In this document: piece after piece, positions 8,763-20,477 of the stretch
Position numbering within the stretch: position 1 is the first letter of the stretch
How the letters are laid out: every line of letters begins with the position of its first letter
From: Paludibacteraceae bacterium
Lineage (GTDB): Bacteria; Bacteroidota; Bacteroidia; Bacteroidales; Paludibacteraceae
Length of the DNA stretch: 64,000 nucleotides
Direction: 5' to 3'
Assembly (NCBI GenBank): GCA_905234835.1
Contig: CAJOIZ010000013.1
Coordinates: 1 to 64,000, forward strand
Position numbers and translations under genes: made by a program
The notes under the pieces: generated by a model
Database searches by the model: none
The model's input: only the letters and a program-made list of their open reading frames with translations
What the model was told of the DNA's origin: nothing

Positions 8763-9508
8763 ACATCCTCCGCCCTCGATTTCTTCTTCAGCTCGAAGTC
8801 CCTGCCCAAATAGTTCTTGCGCACAGTCGGGTTGGCGGCGAGTTCCTCCGGCGTACCATGGAACAGTATCCGTCCTTCGAACAGCAGGTAGGCACGGTCG
8901 GTTATCATCAGTGTTTCGTCAACGTTGTGGTCGGTGATCAGTATTCCGATGTTCTTGTCTTTCAACCGCCACACGACATCCTGTATCTCCTGCACGGCTA
9001 TCGGGTCCACGCCAGCGAACGGCTCGTCCAGCATTACGAACTTCGGCTCTATGGCGAGGCATCGCGCAATCTCTGTGCGTCGCCGCTCTCCACCTGACAG
9101 GCGGTCGCCCAAATTCTTGCGCACGTGGTTCAAATTGAACTCGCGTATCAGCTGCTCCAGTTTCTCTTTTTGGTACTCTTTTGTGAAGGAGGTCATCTCC
9201 AGTACCGAAGCGATATTGTCTTCCACGGTCATCTTGCGGAAGACGCTCGCCTCCTGTGCCAGGTAGCCGATGCCCAATTGGGCGCGGCGGTACATCGGGT
9301 AACCCGTTATGTCCTCATCGTTCAGATAGATGCGTCCCGCATTGGCGGACACTAATCCGGTTGTCATATAGAACGTGGTCGTCTTGCCTGCTCCGTTAGG
9401 TCCCAGCAGACCGACAATCTCGCCCTGATGCAGTTCGATGGAAACATCGTTCACCACCGTCCGCCTTCCATAGCGCTTTACCAAATGCTCCGTCCGTAAC
9501 CTGTCCAT
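8753..9508 (-). CDS. lptB: LPS export ABC transporter ATP-binding protein LptB
   Basis: 251 residues. The Walker A motif GPNGAGKTT (about residues 35-43), Q-loop [18 protein letters not shown], signature [15 protein letters not shown] and Walker [16 protein letters not shown] are all intact. The FRKMTV and EPFAGVDP wording is characteristic of LptB, which with LptFG extracts LPS from the inner membrane and drives it through the Lpt bridge to the outer membrane. The C-terminus is slightly longer than in E. coli LptB (charged [11 protein letters not shown] tail). It sits 6 bp after xth in the envelope operon. Confidence 0.95.
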   Translation of the reverse strand: MDRLRTEHLVKRYGRRTVVNDVSIELHQGEIVGLLGPNGAGKTTTFYMTTGLVSANAGRIYLNDEDITGYPMYRRAQLGIGYLAQEASVFRKMTVEDNIASVLEMTSFTKEYQKEKLEQLIREFNLNHVRKNLGDRLSGGERRRTEIARCLAIEPKFVMLDEPFAGVDPIAVQEIQDVVWRLKDKNIGILITDHNVDETLMITDRAYLLFEGRILFHGTPEELAANPTVRKNYLGRDFELKKKSRAEDVES

Positions 9509-9514
9509 ACCTTA

Positions 9515-10276
9515 TTAACTTATCTCAAGCCCTACAGGGCAATGGTCCGAATGAACAGCGTCCTGCATAATGCAGGCACTTTGCAGTGAACTGCGTAGCG
9601 GTTCGCTTGCCCACAGATAATCGATGCGCCATCCCGCATTCCTCTCGCGTGCACCGAATCGGTATGACCACCAACTGTATTGCTCCGGTCGGGTATCAAA
9701 CACGCGGAACGTGTCAATCATGCCACTTGCTTCCCAACGGTCCATCCATTCGCGCTCTTCGGGCAGGAAACCGCTTACACCGACTTGCCGTTCAGGATGG
9801 TTGATATCTATCGGCTTGTGGCATATATTAAAATCGCCGCACACAATCAGACGTGGACGTTCGCGGCGCAACGCCTGTATCCATGGCAGGAACGCCTCCA
9901 GAAAGTCCATCTTGAATTCTTGCCGCACATCCCCTGTCGTGCCTGACGGTACATATACGCAAACCACTGTCAGGTCACCGAAATCCGCACGGAGCACACG
10001 GCCTTCGTTGTCGTAACGGCTATTGTCCATGCCTGCAACCACCTTGTCAGGACGGCGTTTGCTGAAGATACACACTCCCGAATAGCCTTTCTTTTCCGCC
10101 GAGTGGATATAACTGTGATATCCCATGTCTGTCAGCCGTTCGACAGGAATCTGTTCGGGCTGCGCTTTGCTCTCTTGTATGCAGAATACATCGGGGTTGA
10201 CCTGTCCGAGCCACTCGAACAGACCCTTGTTTGTTGCGGCACGGATGCCGTTGACGTTATAACTGATGATGTTCAT
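9515..10276 (-). CDS. xth: exodeoxyribonuclease III / AP endonuclease
   Basis: 253 residues, the full length of the family. The motifs are complete: NVNGIRAA at the start, IQESKAQ (metal-binding Glu), [21 protein letters not shown] (catalytic Asp/Asn), [19 protein letters not shown] and the terminal [10 protein letters not shown] (catalytic His). The enzyme cuts DNA at abasic sites and degrades 3' ends in base excision repair. It overlaps the M6 protease stop by 4 bp (10273-10276), so it is embedded in an envelope operon without a functional link. Confidence 0.95.
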   Translation of the reverse strand: MNIISYNVNGIRAATNKGLFEWLGQVNPDVFCIQESKAQPEQIPVERLTDMGYHSYIHSAEKKGYSGVCIFSKRRPDKVVAGMDNSRYDNEGRVLRADFGDLTVVCVYVPSGTTGDVRQEFKMDFLEAFLPWIQALRRERPRLIVCGDFNICHKPIDINHPERQVGVSGFLPEEREWMDRWEASGMIDTFRVFDTRPEQYSWWSYRFGARERNAGWRIDYLWASEPLRSSLQSACIMQDAVHSDHCPVGLEIS

Positions 10277-11895
10277 AATACAATGCCGGTCGGAGTCATT
10301 ACCTTGACGTCTTTTATAATTACCAACCTGCCGTTCCGTATCTCTTTCCTTACTTCGTCGGTAGTCGTTTCTACTATTTCGTTGCCGGTCGGTACCCCTC
10401 CCTTAACGCGGAACGTGATGACTCCGTCAGTCTCTTTGATGTCCGTCAGAGGATAATCCTTTATCCCTTTATATTCTTTGGCACCCGCAGGAAAAGCGTC
10501 CCCGGGTTTGCCGAACCAAGTACGGGTCTCTCCGTCAAACTCCGGTGCCCAACCATCTGCCTCAATAAGGTCTATATGCAGGTCATTGGCAACCTTGTTC
10601 ACACTGTTGCCTTTCCACGTACCGTACACATAGTTAATCTTCGTCAGCAACATTCCGTGTCCCGGTATATGGCTGTCGAACCCTGTCTGCTGGCGGTTGT
10701 CCAATATGTAGAACACGTTCGGGTCGGGGTCATTACCTTTCATATTGCTATTGCCTGTAGCGGTAATCATCAGCACTTCGTTGCTTTTCATCAGCGGATT
10801 GAGCGTTACGTTCTCCGCCTCTTTCAGCAGGCGCGGCTTTGCCCAATCGAAAAAGAAACGCTCGTAACCCGTGTATCCGGGAGGCGTGTCACCCTCGTTG
10901 ACGTAGCAGCCATAGTCCATTATGTCCCATTCGCCGCACGTCTTATGAACGGTGTTGCCGTCCGTCGAATAGATGTCAGGCAGTCCCAGTACATGACCGA
11001 ACTCGTGGCAGAATGTGCCTATGCCCATATAGTGTTGCGTATAGGCGTTCATCTCCGGATTGCAGTTGTAGATTCTGAACGTCTTTCCCTGCTCTGTGAT
11101 GGTTTTGTAGTAGGTAACCTCATACTTGTGCGGCCAGATGGTGTTCTCGCCTCCGCCGTCGGCTTCACCGTAGCCGGCATAGATAATGCCCAAGTAGTCG
11201 ATGAAGCCATCGTTGTCCGCATCGTATTGAGTGAGGTCAATCTTGTTGCTTTTACTCAACGCAACCAGTTGCTCGCATAGCTCCGTAACAAAGTCCTTGA
11301 TGTTCTTGTCGCGGCTGTTGGCAGAGGGGTTCTCGCCGTAGTATTTCATGTTCTTGCCTACGCGCAGCGGACCGATTACATCGAATTTCGGGCTGTAGGC
11401 ACCATGACTGCTTGCCTCGAAATACTTGCGGACTGACCCGTTGGCTTTAATTGTGTACTCGTTCGTTGTCCCCGGGTAGATGTATGTATATTCGCGGTAG
11501 AAGTTCTCGGCGTTCAGCATCGAGTCCATCGTTTCTTTCGGCGTAGAGAAATGTACATCCTGAAACTCAGCCAATACGACCAACCCACGTGGCAGTACAT
11601 TCAGCGGGGTAGGAGTCTGCACTGCTTGTGGAGCCAACCGTGCTTCGCGCATTCTGCTTTGTGCATCCCTCTTCCTGTTCTCGTCCATCACCACATAGTT
11701 CCCCTCTGCGTTCTTCTCAATCCATTCGCCTGCGGCATTGGTCAGCCAACTGAAATGTTCGTCACCGTGCGCATACACCGTGACATACGTCCCGTCTGCT
11801 TGTTGCACTTTCCGGGCATCCCTGCGTGCAGGGACACTCCATAACAACATCGGGAATGCACAGCATACAAGTAAAATAACTGTCTTACGTATCAT
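10273..11895 (-). CDS. M6 family secreted metalloprotease
   Basis: 540 residues from the ATG at 11895, which begins a clear signal peptide ([19 protein letters not shown], cleaved near residue 22); a longer reading would precede it by 14 unlikely residues. The zinc-binding motif [11 protein letters not shown] lies at about residues 297-307 and places it in the M6/immune-inhibitor-A-like peptidases. Residues about 24-85 form a propeptide-like segment that is also found alone in the lipoprotein upstream. The C-terminus ([20 protein letters not shown]) resembles the sorting-like tail of the 59-1627 protein. Probably exported and surface-linked; substrate unknown. Confidence 0.88.
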   Translation of the reverse strand: MIRKTVILLVCCAFPMLLWSVPARRDARKVQQADGTYVTVYAHGDEHFSWLTNAAGEWIEKNAEGNYVVMDENRKRDAQSRMREARLAPQAVQTPTPLNVLPRGLVVLAEFQDVHFSTPKETMDSMLNAENFYREYTYIYPGTTNEYTIKANGSVRKYFEASSHGAYSPKFDVIGPLRVGKNMKYYGENPSANSRDKNIKDFVTELCEQLVALSKSNKIDLTQYDADNDGFIDYLGIIYAGYGEADGGGENTIWPHKYEVTYYKTITEQGKTFRIYNCNPEMNAYTQHYMGIGTFCHEFGHVLGLPDIYSTDGNTVHKTCGEWDIMDYGCYVNEGDTPPGYTGYERFFFDWAKPRLLKEAENVTLNPLMKSNEVLMITATGNSNMKGNDPDPNVFYILDNRQQTGFDSHIPGHGMLLTKINYVYGTWKGNSVNKVANDLHIDLIEADGWAPEFDGETRTWFGKPGDAFPAGAKEYKGIKDYPLTDIKETDGVITFRVKGGVPTGNEIVETTTDEVRKEIRNGRLVIIKDVKVMTPTGIVL

Positions 11896-11955
11896 ATCTG
11901 CAATAGAATTTGTTTCATTATTTCCTGAGTGCGACACACTCGCTTGTCCAAGTAA

Positions 11956-12423
11956 TTACCTTGTACTCCGTTTCACACCGTTTTTCTCAAGCCATTCCTG
12001 CTCCTCGGGTGTGCGCTTGCGTGCATCGTGCGCCTGACGGTCAGTGGCTTCTTTTGTGTCTGACCCTTCCACGTATTGCATATAGCATATCCTGCCGTCC
12101 TTGTCTTCGCGCACCTCGTAACCGTCCGTGGTCATTGAGAAGTGGCTCCACTCATCGCCGCGAAGGAAGACATGCAGTGTGTCGCCGTCGGGCTGGATAC
12201 GCGGGATTACACCTCGGTAAGCAGGTACACGTTGTGGGCGGGAAGGATGGGGTGCTGTTTCCGATGCCTCCGTAGTAGCATCCACAGTCTGTTCCTCTAC
12301 TACTTCAGTACGTTCTTTTGAGACTTCCTGACTTTCTGCGGCTTTCTTTTTGGTCTTGCAAGCAGTCGCCAATCCCAGCGTCAATACGCCCGTCAGCGTG
12401 TAAATCAATACTTTTCTTATCAT
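11956..12423 (-). CDS. lipoprotein resembling the M6 protease propeptide
   Basis: 155 residues from the ATG at 12423. The signal peptide ends in the lipobox LATAC, so the mature protein is lipid-anchored. An acidic, low-complexity linker follows. Then a segment (IQPDGDTLHVFLRGDEWSHF...DGYEVREDKDGRICYM) aligns by eye with the region just after the signal peptide of the downstream M6 protease ([21 protein letters not shown]...[15 protein letters not shown]). A stretch rich in R and E (ARKRTPEEQEWLEKNG) ends the protein, as it does in the protease propeptide. It could act as a separate chaperone or inhibitor of the protease 60 bp downstream; this is inference. Confidence 0.75.
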   Translation of the reverse strand: MIRKVLIYTLTGVLTLGLATACKTKKKAAESQEVSKERTEVVEEQTVDATTEASETAPHPSRPQRVPAYRGVIPRIQPDGDTLHVFLRGDEWSHFSMTTDGYEVREDKDGRICYMQYVEGSDTKEATDRQAHDARKRTPEEQEWLEKNGVKRSTR

Positions 12424-12469
12424 AATTTTTTTGTTTGCTTTCATCTGAAAACTTTCGACTCCCCAGACT

Positions 12470-12606
12470 TCTTTCAACTTTCAACTATAAACTTTCAACT
12501 ATAAACTAAAAACTTCTCTCAACTATAAACTATCAACTCTCAACTATAAAAACTCTCAACTATATACTAAAAACTTCTCTCAACTATCAACTCTCAACTA
12601 TCAACT
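12470..12606 (-). repeat. AGTTGA-type heptamer array after mlaF
   Basis: Degenerate 7- and 14-bp units of the form AGTTGATAGTTGAG, read on the minus strand, fill the whole interval between mlaF and the lipoprotein gene. The array begins exactly at the mlaF stop: AGT TGA TAG. It shares units and its position relative to the stop codon with the array at 8708-8762. Confidence 0.8.
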
Positions 12607-13362
12607 AGAATGTGCTTTCTTCACCTCCTTGTACAGGTTGCTGGCAAACACGAAGTCGTCCAACGCCTCGTTGCCGGTATGGAAAATATCGCTGCGGCTT
12701 CCCTGCCACTCTTTCTTGCCGTTCTTCAGGAAGATGATATTGTCACCAATCTCCATAATGGAGTTCATGTCGTGGCTGTTAACCACCGTGCAGATACCCA
12801 GTTCAATCGTTATGTCCCGTATCAACTGGTCAATAACGAGGCTCGTTCTCGGGTCGAGACCCGAATTAGGTTCGTCGCAGAACAGGTATTTGGGTTCCAG
12901 CACAATCGCCCGCGCAATCGCCACTCGCTTCTGCTGTCCGCCGCTGATCTCGCTCGGCATAAGGTGGAACACGTGTTCAGGCAGATTGACACGGCTGAGA
13001 CAGAAGCGTGCACGCTCCTCCATCTCCTCCTCGCTCTTGTGTGAGAACACCTCCATCGGGAAACGGACGTTCTCCATGACGGTCATGCTGTCAAACAGCG
13101 CACTGCCTTGAAAGAGCATTCCCATCTCGCGTCGCAAATGACGCATTTCTTTCTCCTGCATCGCTTTCACGCTGCGCCCATCGTACAGTATGTCGCCCGC
13201 ATCCGGCATGTGCAGACCAATCAGGCTCTTCATCAGCACTGTCTTGCCGCTGCCTGACTGACCGATAATCATATTCACCTTCCCGTCCGGCAGGTCGGCA
13301 GAGACGTGGTTCAATACCACGTTTCCATCGAAACTCTTTACTATATCGTTTACCTGTATCAT
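12601..13362 (-). CDS. mlaF: ABC transporter ATP-binding protein, MlaF-like
   Basis: 253 residues. Walker A GQSGSGKTVLMKSL (about 34-47), Q-loop MLFQGSALFDSMTVMENV, signature ISGGQQKRVAIARAI, Walker B YLFCDEPNSGLDP and the switch VNSHDM are present. GSALFDS and CDEPNSGLDP are typical of MlaF, the ATPase of the MlaFEDB complex that moves phospholipids between inner and outer membranes to keep lipid asymmetry. It follows mlaE by 15 bp. The MCE protein MlaD, usually next, is not in this window. Confidence 0.92.
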   Translation of the reverse strand: MIQVNDIVKSFDGNVVLNHVSADLPDGKVNMIIGQSGSGKTVLMKSLIGLHMPDAGDILYDGRSVKAMQEKEMRHLRREMGMLFQGSALFDSMTVMENVRFPMEVFSHKSEEEMEERARFCLSRVNLPEHVFHLMPSEISGGQQKRVAIARAIVLEPKYLFCDEPNSGLDPRTSLVIDQLIRDITIELGICTVVNSHDMNSIMEIGDNIIFLKNGKKEWQGSRSDIFHTGNEALDDFVFASNLYKEVKKAHSS

Positions 13363-13377
13363 TCTTAAAGCACCAAC

Positions 13378-14115
13378 TTATAACAGCAGTTTGGTCAGCA
13401 GCAGGTCGGCGAACAATATCAATATACTTGACCGCACAACAGCATTCGTACTTGCTTTACCGACCTCTAATGCGCCGCCGTAGGCATTGTAGCCATAGTA
13501 ACTGCTCAGACTCGTAATGATATATGCGAAAACAACCGCCTTGATGATGCCGTACCAGATGAAATAGGGATTGAAGGCGTACTGTATGCCCGTCAGGTAG
13601 TCCGCTACCGTAATCACATCCGTGAACGCACCGACTCCCCAACCGCCTACCAGACCGATGGATATGCTGACTATCACCAGCAGAGGCATCATCGTTACCA
13701 GTGCTAGAATCTTCGGAAGAATGAGGTAATTGGCACTGTTCACACCCATTATCTCTAACGCGTCAATCTGCTCCGTAATACGCATGGTGCCTATTTCCGA
13801 AGCGATGTTGCTGCCCACCTTACCGGCAAGGATAAGACACAGAATGGTGCTGGAGAACTCCAACAGCAGTGTCTCACGTGTCAGCAAACCTGTTGTGTAG
13901 GTTGGCAGTAACGGGTTCTCGGTGTTAATCTTTGCCTGAATGGTCAGGATAGCACCGATAAAGAGAGAAATAATAATGACAATGGGAAGCGACTGCAGCC
14001 CTTGTTTCTCCAACTCGAAACTGTATTGCCTCCAGAACATACGCTGCCTATCGGGCAGACGGAAAACCTTGCCCATCAAGAGAAAATACGAACCGACACC
14101 TTCCAAAAAACGCAT
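13378..14115 (-). CDS. mlaE: ABC transporter permease, MlaE-like
   Basis: 245 residues from the ATG at 14115. A longer in-frame reading (to 14190) is rejected because a good promoter lies inside it (14159-14191). There are five or six hydrophobic segments and the family signature GSNIASEIGTMRITEQIDALEIMGVN, where the permease contacts the ATPase. It forms the inner-membrane channel of the Mla phospholipid transport system. It is the first gene of the minus-strand envelope cluster, which runs on to the O-antigen ligase. Confidence 0.93.
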   Translation of the reverse strand: MRFLEGVGSYFLLMGKVFRLPDRQRMFWRQYSFELEKQGLQSLPIVIIISLFIGAILTIQAKINTENPLLPTYTTGLLTRETLLLEFSSTILCLILAGKVGSNIASEIGTMRITEQIDALEIMGVNSANYLILPKILALVTMMPLLVIVSISIGLVGGWGVGAFTDVITVADYLTGIQYAFNPYFIWYGIIKAVVFAYIITSLSSYYGYNAYGGALEVGKASTNAVVRSSILILFADLLLTKLLL

Positions 14116-14158
14116 AGCCTGATATAATAAATAGTCCTCATCCCCTTCCGCACACTCG

Positions 14159-14191
14159 CAAATGTACAATCCTCCCCATTCAGCCCGCAAA
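14159..14191 (-). promoter_or_regulatory. promoter of the mlaE envelope cluster
   Basis: On the minus strand, TTTG (14188-14191) and TACATTTG (14159-14166) are 21 bp apart, a full match to the Bacteroidetes housekeeping consensus. It lies about 44 bp before the mlaE ATG and fixes that start. Confidence 0.75.
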
Positions 14192-14242
14192 AATAATGCC
14201 TTTATTTCAGTTGTTCAAACGTTTTGTGTTTTTTATTTTGGT

Positions 14243-14298
14243 GACTGCGTGTTGGGGACTGAATGTTGGTGACTGTGTGTTGGGGAGTGAATGTTGTA
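14243..14298 (+). repeat. 14-bp tandem repeat GACTGNNTGTTGGK x4
   Basis: The units start at 14243, 14257, 14271 and 14285, each exactly 14 bp and alternating between GACTGCGTGTTGGG-like and GACTGAATGTTGGT-like forms. Members of the same family lie at 22017-22103 and, inverted, at 42041-42180. Confidence 0.85.
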
Positions 14299-14321
14299 TA
14301 TTGTTTTACTGACATACAAAA

Positions 14322-14355
14322 AGCGGCAATCCGTTTCTCATATTGGATTACCGCT
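14322..14355. terminator. hairpin, possible terminator of the hsd operon
   Basis: AGCGGCAATCC (14322-14332) pairs with GGATTACCGCT (14345-14355), with one G-U type pair. On the minus strand it is followed by a T run, so it could end transcription about 380 bp after hsdS. Confidence 0.5.
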
Positions 14356-14408
14356 AAAACAAAGATTCTGTTACAAACAGGGCTTACTTAATCCAAATAT
14401 ATAATATG

Positions 14409-14442
14409 ACACCCATATTCGGTATAATGACCGATTTGGTTA
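14409..14442 (+). repeat. left copy of the island-flanking TCGGT...GACCGA repeat
   Basis: About 30 of 34 bases match 21842-21875 in the same orientation. The core is the near-palindrome TCGGTATAATGACCGA. A third, inverted partial copy lies at 21683-21705. Confidence 0.75.
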
Positions 14443-14537
14443 GTGTAAAAATATCGCTATTACGGACCAGATTCTTCTGTAAAAAAAGCACTCGCGTAAC
14501 CGATGAATAAAGGGATGAAGGCACTTTGTGAACAGGC

Positions 14538-14570
14538 AATGAACGACGAATGAAAGACGAATGAATGACG
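14538..14570 (+). repeat. 11-bp tandem repeat AATGAANGACG x3
   Basis: The units 14538-14548, 14549-14559 and 14560-14570 differ at one position only. Non-coding, within the left flank of the restriction island. Confidence 0.8.
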
Positions 14571-14734
14571 AAAGAACAGGAACGCCGCTAATATTGACAA
14601 AACAAACTTGTAAAAAACTCCCCTTCGCAGTTGCAAACCGATCAAGGCATCTTTCGGGTCATTTTCATGGATGCAATGGTCGGAGTTTTAACCCAAATTC
14701 TCCTGTTTAATTTGTATGTTTACTGGTCTTAGTT

Positions 14735-17370
<2,636 letters not shown>

Positions 17371-20106
17371 TTATGCCGCCGCTTCACCACGGTGGTAAAT
17401 AAGGAAGCACGAAAGAGAATAGAGTGAGTTTTCACGCTCTTCCTTCGTCTTGAATATTTGGATTAGTTTGGCTGCAAGCGTCTCATCGTCACCAACGATG
17501 TCTTTCCATTCTGCAAAGCCATTGGAGAGAATGTAGTTCTGTACTTGCTGCATGACTTGTTTCTGTTCGTCGCTGAGTTCGCGTTGCATCTGACCACTCC
17601 ACAAAGCGAAATACTTGGCTCCGGATTGGTAGAGCGATTCGAGCGAGGCAATCTGCTTGTAGGCAAAGCGCACGAGTTGGATTATGCCGGTGACAGCACC
17701 TTTCTCTTTGGCTGCAAGTGATTTGACATTCTCCGGCTGGGTGATGCGGTATGCGTCCCACAAATTAGTGATAGTGAAACAGAGGTTTTGCTTGCGGAGG
17801 ATGGTTAGCAATTCTTTGAGTTGCTCATACCGCACGCGCTGGCCTGTATAGATGATTCGCAGTGCCTCTATCTCATCACGTTTGGCATGGATGAAGTGCT
17901 CAAAGTCCTCCACGGTATTCTTTGCCTCATCAACCGAGAAGCCACGGAAGATGAGTTGGTCCTCGCCCGGCATAAGAATCTTGATGAAGCCGGCATTAAG
18001 TTCGAGCAGATATGTGCGTGCCTGCGGATGCATAGCGAGCGATTGCACAAGCAGTTTGCGCTCGGCATTCGGCTCATTCACATCATTGAACGGTGGCAAT
18101 GTGCCCTTGCTCAGTGCTGCAAATATATCTTCCGCTATAGTACGCATCATCTCACCGGCAAGGTCGTAGAAGTGGTTGCGTTGCTGGGAATCTGCTTTGT
18201 TGTTGATACGCGCCAGACGGTTCGCCAACAGTTGCAGATGCTCGTCAGGCAGAAAACTGTAGGATATCTGCTCCAACAGATTGGCGAGCGTAAGAACCGG
18301 TGGATTGGTCGGTCCTTCATGGCTGCCGCCATAGGACTTCTCATGTTCGGTCACGCCGACTGCATCAACGAGATAGAACAGGTCTTTGCTCTTGGCGTTC
18401 GGGGTGACTGTTTGCAATTGTTCGTCACCTATAGTTCGGCAACCGCGGCCACGCATCTGTTGGTAGAGCTGTTCGGACATGACATCACGCATGAACATGA
18501 CCACTTCAAGCGGTTGGATGTCCGTGCCGGTGGCTACAAGCGTGACGGTAACGGCGATACGGAAATCCTTGTCGTTGCGGAACTGACGGATGAGACCATC
18601 GCTATCGCCCATCGAATAGGTGATCTGCTGCACGAACTTCTCATTATCCGGTTGGAACACTTCTTTGGCTATCTGAACAATACGGCGTGCGTGTGATTCG
18701 TCTTGCGCAAAGATAAGCGTCTTGGGCAGATAAGCGTAGTTGGGTGCTGCGGGATTCTCGCGCTCCGGCTCGCAGAACATCTCCGTAAAGACTGCATCTT
18801 TGTATGACTGCAACACAAGCCGTATCTGCTCGGGATTGACCACCGAACGGTTGAGATCGCTCTTCTCGTAGGCTTGTTCCTCCGATTGCGTCTGTTCCTG
18901 TACCTCCCCCGTACTGCGCGTGATAGTAGTCACCTGTTGTCCCTGATGAATGATGCCGCCGTTCTCACTGGCTTCGGTTTTGATGCGGTAGATACGATAG
19001 CCGACATTCACTCCGTCAATAACCGATTCCTCGTACGTATAACGGCTGACAGGTTTATCGCCAAACAGAGCTATCGTATCTTCGCCCGGTGTAGCCGTCA
19101 GACCAATCATGCGCGCAGTGTTGAAGTATTCGAGCACTTTCTGCCATTTGCCGTAGATGCTGCGGTGCGCTTCGTCAATGATGATCAGGTCGAAATAATC
19201 GCGCGGGATAGTAACCTCGTGCAGCAAATCGACAATCTGCTCCTCACTGTATTTGATGTTATCGTCATTGTCATCCGTATCGGCAACCTCTTGACCGGTA
19301 ATAACAGAGAATAGGCGTTGGATAGTGGAAATAACGACACTGGCAGACGAATCGATGTTCTTGTTCTTTAGCCTCTGCACGCCGAAGATATTCGAGAATG
19401 AATCACGACTTTCAGTCAGCCTAAATTGCGAGAAAGCCGTTTCTGTTTGCTTGCCGAGGTTGTTGCGGTCCACCAAGAACAGCACATGCTTCATATCCGT
19501 ATATGACAACATGCGGTAACTGATCAGACACGCTGTGAATGTTTTACCTGCGCCGGTTGCCAATTCGATGAGTGCACGCTGTTGTCCGTTGCGGAACGCC
19601 GTTTCAAGCGAGGTAATGGCTCGATATTGGCATGCACGCAAACCTTGCTCTTTCAGCATCGGCAAACCGGCAAATGGACTATTCAATTCAAGTTGTTTGC
19701 TCAGTTCACGAGGCGAAGGCATGGTGCCGCGTTCCTCAAAATCCTCCTTGTCTGACTGCTGGTTGTAATACAGAATCTTTTTGCTGTTAGCCAGAATAAC
19801 TATAGGTAACGGCAGATACCATGCAGCACACCAATCGGGAAGATTATGGGTGTAAAGAACCGCTTGTGCAATCACTTCGTCACCCAGTTCGTTCTCCTCG
19901 CGTTTGGCTTCTACTACACCGACAGCTTTACCTTCAATAAACAGCAGGTAATCGGCTTCAAGATTGGTACCGGAGAAGTTCATCAGTCCCTCACGCACAG
20001 CACAAGCATGTGCCGAGATCGTGTACTCGTCACGGTCAACAACCAGCCAACCAGCATCTTCCAGTTGGCGGTCGATAATCACCCGTGCTTTCTCTTCCGG
20101 TTTCAT
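17371..20106 (-). CDS. hsdR: type I restriction enzyme R subunit HsdR
   Basis: 911 residues. The nuclease motif is visible at D52 (LEADYLLF) and E66-x-K68 (VVEAKRE). The SF2 motor follows with Walker A ELATGAGKTFTA, DEAH box IIDEAHRS, GLTATP, and motif VI QMRGRGCRT. A C-terminal helical domain binds the methyltransferase. The enzyme translocates unmethylated DNA and cuts it at a distance. It appears intact, so the system is probably active. It is the first hsd gene, preceded by a 370-bp non-coding stretch with a strong hairpin. Confidence 0.96.
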   Translation of the reverse strand: MKPEEKARVIIDRQLEDAGWLVVDRDEYTISAHACAVREGLMNFSGTNLEADYLLFIEGKAVGVVEAKREENELGDEVIAQAVLYTHNLPDWCAAWYLPLPIVILANSKKILYYNQQSDKEDFEERGTMPSPRELSKQLELNSPFAGLPMLKEQGLRACQYRAITSLETAFRNGQQRALIELATGAGKTFTACLISYRMLSYTDMKHVLFLVDRNNLGKQTETAFSQFRLTESRDSFSNIFGVQRLKNKNIDSSASVVISTIQRLFSVITGQEVADTDDNDDNIKYSEEQIVDLLHEVTIPRDYFDLIIIDEAHRSIYGKWQKVLEYFNTARMIGLTATPGEDTIALFGDKPVSRYTYEESVIDGVNVGYRIYRIKTEASENGGIIHQGQQVTTITRSTGEVQEQTQSEEQAYEKSDLNRSVVNPEQIRLVLQSYKDAVFTEMFCEPERENPAAPNYAYLPKTLIFAQDESHARRIVQIAKEVFQPDNEKFVQQITYSMGDSDGLIRQFRNDKDFRIAVTVTLVATGTDIQPLEVVMFMRDVMSEQLYQQMRGRGCRTIGDEQLQTVTPNAKSKDLFYLVDAVGVTEHEKSYGGSHEGPTNPPVLTLANLLEQISYSFLPDEHLQLLANRLARINNKADSQQRNHFYDLAGEMMRTIAEDIFAALSKGTLPPFNDVNEPNAERKLLVQSLAMHPQARTYLLELNAGFIKILMPGEDQLIFRGFSVDEAKNTVEDFEHFIHAKRDEIEALRIIYTGQRVRYEQLKELLTILRKQNLCFTITNLWDAYRITQPENVKSLAAKEKGAVTGIIQLVRFAYKQIASLESLYQSGAKYFALWSGQMQRELSDEQKQVMQQVQNYILSNGFAEWKDIVGDDETLAAKLIQIFKTKEERENSLYSLSCFLIYHRGEAAA

Positions 20107-20477
20107 ATTCGATTTAATTTCATCGCAAACTCCACATACACAAAAAGCGCAGGACTGTATTTGTTACTTGTCCTGCGATTTAGAGGCCTTCGCATTGCCT
20201 ATCCACTCCAGAAACAAGCAACACAGAGCCTACGCCAAAAAGTATATAGTTCTCCCATCGTAATAGGAGGGTTATATACCCAACGCAGACATCTATTGTT
20301 GCATGTCTTGACAGTGGATTTTTGAAAGTTGCGAAGTTTCTAAATCGCCAAAACAAGCGTCAATAAACCCTATTTTACGTCTTGGGCTGCTGACGCGCCG
20401 ATAACTTGGCGGGAGTGTATATCAATTTGTGCAACCTCACACATTTTAATGAGTGAAATGCGCATTGTAAATCTTAA
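20107..20477 (-). other. structured non-coding stretch between the DUF1016 gene and hsdR
   Basis: No gene is visible in these 371 bp. It holds a terminator-like hairpin (20148-20177) and, about 80 bp before it on the minus strand, an imperfect hairpin with arms GTATATAG.TTCTCC and GGAGGGTTATATAC around 20244-20280. The interval could be a long 3' untranslated region of the nuclease gene or a separate small RNA ending in the terminator. Confidence 0.45.
20148..20177 (-). terminator. terminator-like hairpin upstream of hsdR
   Basis: CGCAGGAC (20148-20155) and GTCCTGCG (20170-20177) are perfect complements. On the minus strand they are followed by a run of five T (20142-20146), the form of an intrinsic terminator. 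Confidence 0.7.

Larger units (their letters stand above)
14191..14734. other. non-coding left flank of the restriction island
   Basis: This 544-bp stretch separates mlaE from hsdS. I see no gene. It holds a 14-bp repeat array (14243-14298), a hairpin (14322-14355), one copy of a TCGGT/GACCGA repeat (14409-14442) that recurs beyond the other end of the island, and an 11-bp array (14538-14570). Confidence 0.7.

Noticed and set aside
20107-20477. retron or tmRNA
   Set aside because: No reverse transcriptase gene nearby and no tmRNA tag or acceptor stem.
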